Shown one piece after another: positions 6,566 to 12,926 of a stretch of DNA of 12,926 nucleotides. Each line of letters opens with the position of its first letter. Within the stretch, counting starts at the first letter, position 1. The translations under genes were made by a program, and so were the position numbers. The stretch is from an uncultured beta proteobacterium (GTDB lineage Bacteria > Pseudomonadota > Gammaproteobacteria > Burkholderiales > Burkholderiaceae_C): contig CAILKA010000369.1 of assembly GCA_903834645.1 (NCBI GenBank), positions 1 to 12,926 of the forward strand, read 5' to 3'. Below the pieces are notes generated by a model, which saw only the letters and a program-made list of their open reading frames with translations, was not told where the DNA came from and made no database searches.

Positions 6566-8067
6566 GCCCGCCGGGATCCTGGCGTGCCGACGCCCGGCGC
6601 ATCGGCACGCTGGCCTGGCCGGTGCTCGTCGGCCAGGTCTCGGTGCTCGCCTTCGGCACCATCGACACCGTGCTGGCGGCCCGCCACTCGGCGGCCGATC
6701 TCGCCGCCCTGGCCGTGGGTTCGGCCGCCTACATCACCGTCTTCGTCGGCTTCATGAGCGTGGTGCTTGCCCTCGGGCCGATTGCCGGCCAGCTCTACGG
6801 CGCCGGGCAGCCCGCGCAGGCGGGGCGCCAACTGCACCAGGCAGTGTGGGTGGCGCTGGCCACCGCCCTGGCAGGCAGCACGCTGCTCGTCTTTCCCCAG
6901 CTCTTCCTCGCGCTCTCGCAAGCCTCGGAGGCCGTGGGCGACAAGGTGCGCGGCTACCTGCTCGCGCTCGCCTTCTCGCTGCCGGCGTCGCTGCTCTTCA
7001 CCGTCTACCGCGGCTTCAACACCGCCGTCTCGCGGCCCAAGGCGGTGATGGTGCTGCAGATAGGGGGCCTCGCGCTGAAGCTGCCGCTGTCGGCCGCGCT
7101 CGTGTTCGGCGTGCCCGCACTGGGCGTGCCGGACCTGGGCGTGGTGGGCTGCGGCATCGCCACCGCGATCGTGATGTGGGCACAGGTGATCTGCGCCGCG
7201 CTGCTGCTGCGGCGTGACCCGTTCTACGCGCCGTTTGCGATCTTCGGCCGCGGCCTGGACGCGCCCGACCGGCGAGCGCTGGGCGCACACCTGCGGCTGG
7301 GCCTGCCGATGGGCGCCACCACGCTCGTGGAGGTCACGGGCTTCACCTTCATGACGATCTTCATCGCGCGCCTGGGCACCGAGGCAGTGGCCGGGCACCA
7401 GATCGCGGTGAACCTGGTCATCCTGCTGTTCATGGTGCCGATGTCGCTGGCCAACGCCACGGGCCCGCTCGTTGCGCAGCGCCTGGGCGCGCGTGACGCC
7501 GCCGACGCCAGGCGCCTGGCACGGCACGGCGCGGCACTGACGGTGGCACTCGCGCTGGCCTGCGGCAGTGTCGTGGCGATGCTGCGCGAGCCGCTCGTGG
7601 GGCTCTACACCTCCAACCCGGCGGTGTCGGCGGCAGCCCTGCCGTTGCTGGCCTGGGTGGCCGTATTCCACCTGGCCGACGCCTCGCAGACCTATGCCGG
7701 CGTGGTGCTGCGCGCCTGGCGCATCGCCACCATCACCTTCGCCGTCAATGCCGCGGCGATGTGGGGCGTGGGACTGTTCGGGGGCTACGCGCTCGCCTTC
7801 GACCTCTGGCCGGGTGGCACCCCGGCAGCCCTGCGCGGCGCGCCGGGATTCTGGGCAGCCGGCACCGCCGGGCTGGTGCTTGCGGCGATCGCGCTGGGGG
7901 TGGTGCTCGCTCGGCTTCTGAAGCGGCTGGGGCAGGAACCGCAAGCCGCACCCGGCCAGGCCGTCGACGGGCCCGCTCCCCTCAGCCCTGCAGCCAGCGC
8001 AGGGGCACCATCACCAGGGACGGAAACAGCACCAGCAGCAGCAGCACGCCGAACTGCGCGCACATGA
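6562..8067 (+). CDS. MATE family efflux transporter (NorM-like)
   Basis: This 501-residue inner-membrane protein has about twelve hydrophobic segments in two MatE halves. Markers are IGTLAWPVLVGQVSVLAFGTIDTVLA at the N-terminus, MSVVLALGPIAGQLYGAG, RGFNTAVSRPKAVM, then in the second half LRLGLPMGATTLVEVTGF, AGHQIAVNLV and SLANATGPLVAQRLGA. MATE proteins export cationic drugs and metabolites using a sodium or proton gradient. The start is GTG at 6562, overlapping the stop of the DUF gene, with AGGTG eight bases upstream. The last 40 or so residues are an Ala/Pro/Ser-rich tail outside the membrane domain. The gene end overlaps the end of the opposing DctM gene by 86 bp, so the tail is encoded antisense to DctM. 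Confidence 0.92.
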   Translation: MSPPGSWRADARRIGTLAWPVLVGQVSVLAFGTIDTVLAARHSAADLAALAVGSAAYITVFVGFMSVVLALGPIAGQLYGAGQPAQAGRQLHQAVWVALATALAGSTLLVFPQLFLALSQASEAVGDKVRGYLLALAFSLPASLLFTVYRGFNTAVSRPKAVMVLQIGGLALKLPLSAALVFGVPALGVPDLGVVGCGIATAIVMWAQVICAALLLRRDPFYAPFAIFGRGLDAPDRRALGAHLRLGLPMGATTLVEVTGFTFMTIFIARLGTEAVAGHQIAVNLVILLFMVPMSLANATGPLVAQRLGARDAADARRLARHGAALTVALALACGSVVAMLREPLVGLYTSNPAVSAAALPLLAWVAVFHLADASQTYAGVVLRAWRIATITFAVNAAAMWGVGLFGGYALAFDLWPGGTPAALRGAPGFWAAGTAGLVLAAIALGVVLARLLKRLGQEPQAAPGQAVDGPAPLSPAASAGAPSPGTETAPAAAARRTART

Positions 8068-9262
8068 AGGGCACGACCCCGCGCGTCACTTCGTCGAGCT
8101 TCATCCGCCCCACGCCCGCCACCACGTTGAGCACCGTGCCCACAGGTGGCGTGACCAGCCCGATGGCGTTGTTCATCCCGAAGAGCACCCCGAAGTAGAC
8201 GGGGTCGAAGCCAGCGGCCTTGACCACGGGCATCAGCACGGGCGTGAGGATGAGGATCGTGGGGGTCATGTCCATGGCGGTGCCCACCACGATGACCAGC
8301 GCCATGATGCCCAGCAACAGCAGCGTCGGGTTGTCCAGCAGCGGCTCGAGCACGCCGACCAGCATGCGGGGGATGTCGGCCACCGTGATCAGCCACGCGC
8401 TGACCATCGCCGCGGCCACGAGAAACATGATGACGGCCGTGGTGCGCGCGGCGTCGACGAAGACCTTCCTCAGCTGGCGCCAAGACAGCTCGCGGTAGAC
8501 CAGGGTAGCCACCACCAGCGCGTACACGGCTGCCACCACCCCGGCCTCGGTGGGCGTGAACACCCCCATCTTGAGCCCGACCACCACCAACACCGGCAGC
8601 AGCAAAGCCCAGAACGACTCACGCAGTGCGTGCAGGCGCTCCGCAAGGCTGGCACGCGGCGGCGGCTGCACCGCTTCGCGCCGCGCCACCCACCACCATG
8701 CCAGAGCGATGGCCGCGCCCATCATGAGCCCGGGCACGATGCCCGCGAGGAAGAGCTTGCCGATGGAGACATTGGCTGCCACCCCGAAGATCACGAAGGC
8801 GATCGAGGGCGGGATGATCGGGGCGATGATGCCGGCGCTGGCGATCAGCCCGCCCGACAGGGCCCGGTCGTGACCGGCCTTGACCATCATGGGCAGCAGC
8901 AGCGCGGCCAGGGCGGCTGTGTCGGCCACAGCCGAGCCCGAGAGCGCCGCGAGCATGCAGCCGGCCAGGATCGCCACGTAGCCCAGGCCGCCGCGGTAGT
9001 GCCCCACCAGCGTCATCGCGAGCCGCACGATCCGCCGCGAGAGCCCGCCCGCGTTCATGATCTCGCCGGCCAGCATGAAGAAGGGCACGGCCAGCAGCGG
9101 GAAGCTGTCGGCGCCGTTGATCACGTTCTGCGCCAGGATCTGCGCATCGAACATGTCCAGGTGCAGCATCAGCGCCACGCCCGACACCAGCAGCGCGAAG
9201 GCGATCGGCATGCCCAGCGCCATCGCGCCGAGCAGGGAGGCCAGGAAGACGACGAGGGTCAT
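7982..9262 (-). CDS. dctM: TRAP transporter large membrane subunit, DctM family
   Basis: This 426-residue inner-membrane protein is the transport subunit of a tripartite ATP-independent periplasmic (TRAP) system, driven by an ion gradient. It shows the usual dozen or so hydrophobic stretches. Family blocks include GMPIAFALLVSGVALML, SFPLLAVPFFMLAGEIMN, GCMLAALSGSAVADTAALA, ASAGIIAPIIPPSIAFVI, MDMTPTILILTPVLMPV and NNAIGLVTPPVGTVLNV. The ATG at 9262 overlaps the DctQ stop as ATGA and has GGGGAG six bases upstream. It is the last gene of the minus-strand operon and its 3' end runs into the converging MATE gene. TRAP systems usually carry organic acids, which fits import of a sugar acid or keto acid for the enzymes upstream. 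Confidence 0.95.
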   Translation of the reverse strand: MTLVVFLASLLGAMALGMPIAFALLVSGVALMLHLDMFDAQILAQNVINGADSFPLLAVPFFMLAGEIMNAGGLSRRIVRLAMTLVGHYRGGLGYVAILAGCMLAALSGSAVADTAALAALLLPMMVKAGHDRALSGGLIASAGIIAPIIPPSIAFVIFGVAANVSIGKLFLAGIVPGLMMGAAIALAWWWVARREAVQPPPRASLAERLHALRESFWALLLPVLVVVGLKMGVFTPTEAGVVAAVYALVVATLVYRELSWRQLRKVFVDAARTTAVIMFLVAAAMVSAWLITVADIPRMLVGVLEPLLDNPTLLLLGIMALVIVVGTAMDMTPTILILTPVLMPVVKAAGFDPVYFGVLFGMNNAIGLVTPPVGTVLNVVAGVGRMKLDEVTRGVVPFMCAQFGVLLLLVLFPSLVMVPLRWLQG

Positions 9263-9747
9263 GGCGCGCTCCCCTCGGTTTCGCCAGGTCGGCGCAGCGT
9301 GCGCACCAGCTGGGCCGCGAGCAGCACGGCGGCCCCGACCGCGAAGACCACCCCGGCGGCATAGAAGATGCCCACCGAGGCCCCGGTGACGGGTGCGCGC
9401 ACGTCGGCGTTGATGCGCATCTGGGTGAGCGCCCCGTGCAGCAGCACGCCGCACACCCCGAGCATGGCCAGCTGCCCCAGCACGCGGCAGGCCTGCCGGC
9501 CCCGCGGCCCCAGGCGCGAGACGAGGAAATCGCTGCCCAGGTGCTCCTCGCGCTGCAACGCGACCAGCGCCCCCATGAAGGTGAGCCACACGAAGAGCCA
9601 GCGCGCGATCTCCTCGGAGACCGTGATGCCCGAGTCGAAGCCGTAGCGCAGCACTACGTTGCCGAACACCAGCACCACCATCACGGCCAGCATGAGTGCG
9701 ATCAGGCCTTCAAGCAGGCGCATCCCGAAGTTGACGAAGCGGTTCAT
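9259..9747 (-). CDS. dctQ: TRAP transporter small membrane subunit, DctQ family
   Basis: This 162-residue inner-membrane protein has four hydrophobic segments, as expected for the small TRAP subunit that pairs with DctM. Typical features are LEGLIALMLAVMVVLVFGNVVLRY, the SEEIARWLFVWLTFMGA block near residues 45-60, and EEHLGSDFL after it. The ATG at 9747 is preceded by GGAG with six bases between. Its stop overlaps the DctM start. A TRAP system also needs a periplasmic DctP binding protein, and none is encoded in this window. Confidence 0.93.
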   Translation of the reverse strand: MNRFVNFGMRLLEGLIALMLAVMVVLVFGNVVLRYGFDSGITVSEEIARWLFVWLTFMGALVALQREEHLGSDFLVSRLGPRGRQACRVLGQLAMLGVCGVLLHGALTQMRINADVRAPVTGASVGIFYAAGVVFAVGAAVLLAAQLVRTLRRPGETEGSAP

Positions 9748-9820
9748 GGCGAACTCCGGGTGGGCGGGGAAGTGGGCGCGGAGCCGGCGTCCGGGAGCGG
9801 GGCCACGCTGGCCTGCGGCT
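9748..9820. other. 73-bp gap between BKACE and DctQ genes
   Basis: The gap holds the DctQ ribosome binding site (GGAG on the minus strand, 9754-9757). I see no hairpin with T-run or promoter-like pair, so BKACE and the TRAP genes are probably one transcript. It is too short for the missing DctP gene. Confidence 0.4.
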
Positions 9821-10708
9821 TCACGGACGCGCCGCGCGCAAGGCCGCACGCACCTCGGCGGTGCTGGCCAGGCGCCCGCCTGCGGCCTCGATGCGTGCGC
9901 GCGCGCGCTGCGCCAGCGCGAGGTTGCCGAGCTCGCAGCCCATGGGCGCGTCCTCCAGGCCCACGCGCACGTGGCCGCCGGCGGCCACTGCGGCCTCGAT
10001 GAGCGGCTCGATCTGCACCGCCAGCCCCGCCACCATCCAGGCCGCACCCGGGGCCTGCTGCGCCAGCAGCTGCCGGTAGGCCTGCAGCGCCCACTCCTGC
10101 GGCGGGAAGCCGAAGGCCAGGCCGTCGGAGAACATCAGCCGGTAGATGGGCACGGGCGCACCCGGGTAGGCGCGGTGCAGCGCCGCCCCGAGCCGGATGA
10201 AGCCCGGCTCGTAGATGGCGTAGGAAGGCGTGATGCCGTGGCGCTGCGCGAGCGCCAGGCCGTGGCGGATGTGCGACTCCGGGTTGGCGTAGACGAAGCC
10301 CTCGTGGCCCGAGGCGATGTCGCCCAGGTGCGTGAGGTTGACCGAGCCCGGGTCCACCACCGCCCACTCGATGAGCCCGGCCTGCAGCAGCTTCTCCACC
10401 GCCGCAAAGCGCTGCGCCGGCGTGAGCGGCGAGGGCGCGTCCACGCTGCCGGCGAAGGGCAGCGTCGGGTAGCAGATCACGTCGCGCCGCGCGCGGATGC
10501 GCTCGATGATCGGGGCGTAGATGTCGTAGTCGTCGCGCTGCCGCCCGGTGACGGGGTCGTAGGCGTGGAAGTGCAGGATCGAGGCGCCTTCGTCGGCGCA
10601 GCGCAGCGCCTCCTCCACGATCTCCTCGACCTGCACGGGGATGCGCGGCTGGCGCGTGCGCGACCAGGGCCCGTTGAGGGCCACCTCGAGCCAGACAGGT
10701 GCGGTCAT
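9821..10708 (-). CDS. BKACE family beta-keto acid cleavage enzyme (DUF849)
   Basis: This 295-residue TIM-barrel protein belongs to the family of 3-keto-5-aminohexanoate cleavage enzyme (Kce). These zinc enzymes react a beta-keto acid with acetyl-CoA to give acetoacetate plus a new acyl-CoA. The metal ligands HFH (H46, H48) and E252, and the catalytic-site residues E144 (NPESH), R248 and D253 (RVGLED), line up with those I recall for Kce; T82 stands where Kce has S82. The position equivalent to Kce E14, which contacts the substrate amino group, is W15, so an amino-bearing substrate is unlikely. The ATG at 10708 has GGGAG eight bases upstream, and the upstream dehydrogenase ends 37 bp earlier in the same direction. 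Context suggests a hydroxylated or phosphorylated beta-keto acid, but the true substrate is unknown. Confidence 0.9.
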   Translation of the reverse strand: MTAPVWLEVALNGPWSRTRQPRIPVQVEEIVEEALRCADEGASILHFHAYDPVTGRQRDDYDIYAPIIERIRARRDVICYPTLPFAGSVDAPSPLTPAQRFAAVEKLLQAGLIEWAVVDPGSVNLTHLGDIASGHEGFVYANPESHIRHGLALAQRHGITPSYAIYEPGFIRLGAALHRAYPGAPVPIYRLMFSDGLAFGFPPQEWALQAYRQLLAQQAPGAAWMVAGLAVQIEPLIEAAVAAGGHVRVGLEDAPMGCELGNLALAQRARARIEAAGGRLASTAEVRAALRAARP

Positions 10709-10745
10709 CTCGTGCACTCCCGGGTGGATGGCGGCGGCGCCCAGC

Positions 10746-11585
10746 TCAGTGCCCGCGCGTGATGGCGTGGATGCTCTCGGCGATGGCAGCAGGCTCGAAG
10801 ACCTTCTTCCAGTCCGGCGCGAAGATCTCCGTCTTGGCCCGCTCCACCGCACGATTGGCAGCGTCGGACATGCGCACCCCGGGCAGCTGGTCGAAGATGA
10901 TCGCCAGCTCCACGTTGATGTGGCCGAGCACGAAGTCGCGCGCGGCCTGCTCGGGCACGCCGCGGCGCACGGCCTCGTCGGTGGCCTCGCGGATCACGGT
11001 CAGGCAGGTGGCCGTCACCGTCTCGGACAGCGCCGGCTCGAGGATGGCCATCTGCTCGACCGTCACGCGGTGCGTGCGCAGCACCGGCGCGTACATGCGC
11101 GCGGCGATGTCCGCACCGAGCTCGTAGTGCGATTCCGGCCCGCGCATGAGCGCGCACACGATCGCCTGCCCGGCCTTCAGGCCGCCGAAGTAGTCGCGCC
11201 GCGCCTCGGGGTCGGATTCGTCGTTGAAGACCGAAGGGTGACAGGGATGGGCGACGAACACGGTGAGGTCCTCGCGCGCGGGCAACTCGCCCGCGAAGGG
11301 CGCCGCCGCGTCGAGCGCCACCAGCATCGCGCCTGCCTTGAACTGCGAGACGAGGTCGTGCGTCACGCGCCCGATGGCGCTGTCGGGGATGGCCAGGATC
11401 ACCACGTCGGCCTGCGGCAGCACCTCCTCGGCCGGGCGCGCCGTGCAGCCGATGCCAGCCAGCCGCTGCCGCCCCACCTCGCTGACCTCCACGTGCGCCA
11501 CCTCGTAGGGGGTGTGCAGCAGGTTGGTGGATACGCGCAGGCCCATCTTGCCGCCTGCGCCCAGGATGACGATCTTCTTCATCAT
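10746..11585 (-). CDS. NAD-binding dehydrogenase of the PGDH_C family, D-apionate oxidoisomerase (ApnO)-like
   Basis: This 279-residue cytoplasmic protein has an N-terminal Rossmann fold (IVILGAGGKMG, residues 5-15) followed by VVILAIPDSAIG (61-72). A conserved AHPCHPSVFNDE block (112-123) and a helical C-terminal half (SETVTATCLTVIREATDEAVRRG, GHINVELAIIFDQ) match proteins labelled phosphogluconate dehydrogenase C-terminal domain. The characterised member I recall is ApnO, which oxidises and rearranges D-apionate to 3-oxo-isoapionate and is found with a DUF1537 kinase, as here. Orthology is not proven and other sugar acids are possible. Two adjacent ATGs (11585 and 11582) could start it. I chose the first, with GAGGT six bases upstream. 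The kinase gene ends 127 bp upstream. Confidence 0.85.
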   Translation of the reverse strand: MMKKIVILGAGGKMGLRVSTNLLHTPYEVAHVEVSEVGRQRLAGIGCTARPAEEVLPQADVVILAIPDSAIGRVTHDLVSQFKAGAMLVALDAAAPFAGELPAREDLTVFVAHPCHPSVFNDESDPEARRDYFGGLKAGQAIVCALMRGPESHYELGADIAARMYAPVLRTHRVTVEQMAILEPALSETVTATCLTVIREATDEAVRRGVPEQAARDFVLGHINVELAIIFDQLPGVRMSDAANRAVERAKTEIFAPDWKKVFEPAAIAESIHAITRGH

Positions 11586-11712
11586 GTCTTGACCTCTTCG
11601 AAGGTGATCCGCTCGGCCGGGGGCCATCGCGGAGGGGGGGTGTGTGTCGGGTTCGGGTGGAGCCTGTCGGGCCGATCGGGTGGAGCCGGTGTGAAGCGCG
11701 CGCGTCGGGTGC
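11586..11712. promoter_or_regulatory. 127-bp gap with 12-bp direct repeats between acid sugar kinase and dehydrogenase
   Basis: This is the longest gap in the right-hand operon. It holds two perfect copies of TCGGGTGGAGCC (11653-11664 and 11676-11687), spaced 23 bp start to start, about two helical turns. It also holds a run of seven G followed by TGTGTGT (11634-11647) and the dehydrogenase ribosome binding site (11592-11596). Direct repeats on one face of the helix suggest a regulator binding site and an internal promoter, but I cannot name a regulator. No good -35/-10 pair is visible on the minus strand. Confidence 0.35.
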
Positions 11713-12926
11713 TCAGTGCGCGCCGCGCCAGGCACGCTCGAAGAAGTCCGGGCCGCCCATCTGCCCGCCCTTGAGCGCAGCCTGCATGCCGTGCGCCAGC
11801 GCATCGCCCCCGTGCAGCCGGCACAGGGGTGCGCCCGGGGAAAGCCTGGCGGCCACGGTCAGCGCCTGCGGGCCCAGCGCCTGCATCACGAGGCTGGAGG
11901 TGTCGCCCCCGGCCAGCAGCAGCCGCGGCACGCGTGCACGCTGCAGGATCGTGCGCGTCAGCTCCGCCAGCCGTTGCCCGAGCAGCCGCCCGCCTTCCAA
12001 GCGTGCCGCCCCGGGCGTTCGTCCGGCCACCACGAGCGCCTCCACCATGCGGCCGATGCGCGGGTCGTCCGGCCCGCGTGCGGTGTGCAGCAGCGGGCTG
12101 CGACCCTGGGCGAGCACGGCCGTGGCGCGCGCCACCAGCGCCTCGCGCACTGCGGGCCATGTGGCCTCATCGAGCAGCTCGTACGCCTGCACCGCCACCT
12201 CCACCAGGCCGGCGGTCAGGCCCGCCTCGATCTGCAGCGCCGTCAGCGCCGAGGCGCTGCCGCTCACGGCCAGCACCTGGTCCACGGGCTCGACCGGGCC
12301 GAGCGCGGCGCCGCCGGATGAGCCGGCCTGCCCGCTGGCGCGCCACCACTGCGTGAGCGCGTACTGCAGCCCGGAGGAGCCCACGACGAAGAGCGGGGAG
12401 GCCTGCATCTGCGCCTGCGCGTCCAGCAGCCGCCCCACCTCGGTGAGGTGGGCGGGGCTCGCCGAGTCGATCAGCACGGCCTCGGAACCCGTCTCCCGGG
12501 CGGCCCGCCACGCCGCCTCGGCCGCGTCGGGGCCGCGGTCCAGGTCGGCCAGCGTCACGCCGGCAAAGCGCAGCGGCGCCTGACGCGCGATGTGCACCGC
12601 CAGGTCCGATTCGTCCATGGGTGTGACCGGGTGCACGCGCATGATCGGGTGCCGGTCGATCCGGTACACGCGCCCGTCGGTGCCCGAGCGCGCGTAGAGG
12701 TGGCCGAAGAGGCAGTAGCGCCCGAGCGCCGGGTTGCCGGCCACGATCGGCACGGGCCCGCAGCCCAGCGGGCGCCGGGCGATCTCGATGACGCGGCCGA
12801 TGCTGCCCACGTGCGGCGCGCTGTCGAAGGTCGAGCAGACCTTGTAGTGCACGATGGGGGCCACCTGCGCGAGCGCCTGCAGCAGCGGCGGCAGCGCCTC
12901 GTCCATCTCCGCAGGCGTCATCGCCC
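11713..12926 (-). CDS. DUF1537 four-carbon acid sugar kinase, N-terminus cut by window edge
   Basis: The frame is open to the right edge, so the gene starts outside the window; an internal ATG at 12921 is not the true start. About 404 codons are present. Family signatures are YKVCSTFDSAPHVGSIG near the visible N-terminus, RHPIMRVHPVTPMDESDL, VVGSSGLQYAL in the middle, and LLLAGGDTSSLVMQALG with KGGQMGGPDFF at the C-terminus. Missing are the first 70-80 residues, where the family has its GDDFTGS-type acid-sugar binding motif. Characterised members phosphorylate 3-oxo-tetronate (OtnK), D-threonate (DtnK) or 3-oxo-isoapionate (OiaK). The ApnO-like gene downstream favours the OiaK-like or OtnK-like role, on a 3-oxo acid. 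Genes for the next step, such as a RuBisCO-like or class II aldolase-like decarboxylase, may lie beyond the edge. Confidence 0.92.
   Translation of the reverse strand, partial: AMTPAEMDEALPPLLQALAQVAPIVHYKVCSTFDSAPHVGSIGRVIEIARRPLGCGPVPIVAGNPALGRYCLFGHLYARSGTDGRVYRIDRHPIMRVHPVTPMDESDLAVHIARQAPLRFAGVTLADLDRGPDAAEAAWRAARETGSEAVLIDSASPAHLTEVGRLLDAQAQMQASPLFVVGSSGLQYALTQWWRASGQAGSSGGAALGPVEPVDQVLAVSGSASALTALQIEAGLTAGLVEVAVQAYELLDEATWPAVREALVARATAVLAQGRSPLLHTARGPDDPRIGRMVEALVVAGRTPGAARLEGGRLLGQRLAELTRTILQRARVPRLLLAGGDTSSLVMQALGPQALTVAARLSPGAPLCRLHGGDALAHGMQAALKGGQMGGPDFFERAWRGAH

Noticed and set aside
8033..8046. CAG trinucleotide repeat as a microsatellite of interest
   Set aside because: Only four and a half units, explained by Ala codons in the MATE tail and Leu codons in DctM.
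9263..9589. Extended N-terminus of DctM up to 9589
   Set aside because: The added residues are the DctQ gene in another frame. The ATG at 9262 has its own GGGGAG and the family-typical start.
10641..11774. 377-codon plus-strand frame opposite the dehydrogenase
   Set aside because: Arg/His-rich shadow without motifs. The opposite strand holds a Rossmann GAGGKMG protein.
1..12926. tRNA, rRNA, CRISPR, insertion sequence or phage content
   Set aside because: No cloverleaf-like stretch, regularly spaced repeats, transposase or integrase motifs, or terminal inverted repeats were seen on either strand.

Overview
The window is very GC-rich (roughly 70 %), densely coded DNA. Gene content and protein style fit a betaproteobacterium of the order Burkholderiales. 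The DUF3717-DUF1289 protein is typical of that group, as are the TRAP transporter, the BKACE enzyme and the Ldh2-family dehydrogenase. I see no rRNA, tRNA, CRISPR array, insertion sequence or phage gene. Because of the GC content, long arginine- and alanine-rich open frames lie across almost every gene in other frames. I treat those as shadows.

Left part (1-2826). A minus-strand gene fragment runs off the left edge; its first residues resemble a GroEL N-terminus. It is followed on the plus strand by a two-gene unit: a full-length UxaA/GarD-family sugar-acid dehydratase (219-1748) and an Ldh2/MDG-family NAD(P)-dependent 2-hydroxyacid dehydrogenase (1765-2826). A perfect 16-bp palindrome separates this unit from a convergent gene.

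Middle part (2861-8067). A PfkB-family sugar kinase lies on the minus strand, probably starting at a TTG with a strong ribosome binding site. Divergent from it is a plus-strand run of a DMT/EamA permease, a SulP permease without STAS domain, a DUF3717-DUF1289 protein and a MATE efflux protein. The DMT-SulP and DUF-MATE pairs each share a 4-bp stop/start overlap. This run is mainly transport and housekeeping genes with no obvious shared pathway.

Right part (7982-12926). A minus-strand operon is read from right to left: a DUF1537 four-carbon acid sugar kinase (its N-terminus is beyond the right edge), a PGDH_C-family dehydrogenase resembling D-apionate oxidoisomerase (ApnO), a BKACE (DUF849) beta-keto acid cleavage enzyme, and the small (DctQ) and large (DctM) membrane subunits of a TRAP transporter. 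Known relatives of the first two enzymes oxidise a sugar acid to a 3-oxo acid and phosphorylate it. A beta-keto acid cleaving enzyme in the same operon suggests a sugar-acid route that uses acetyl-CoA-dependent cleavage instead of, or alongside, the usual decarboxylase. This is the most interesting part of the window. No DctP binding protein, regulator or decarboxylase gene is visible; these may lie beyond the right edge.
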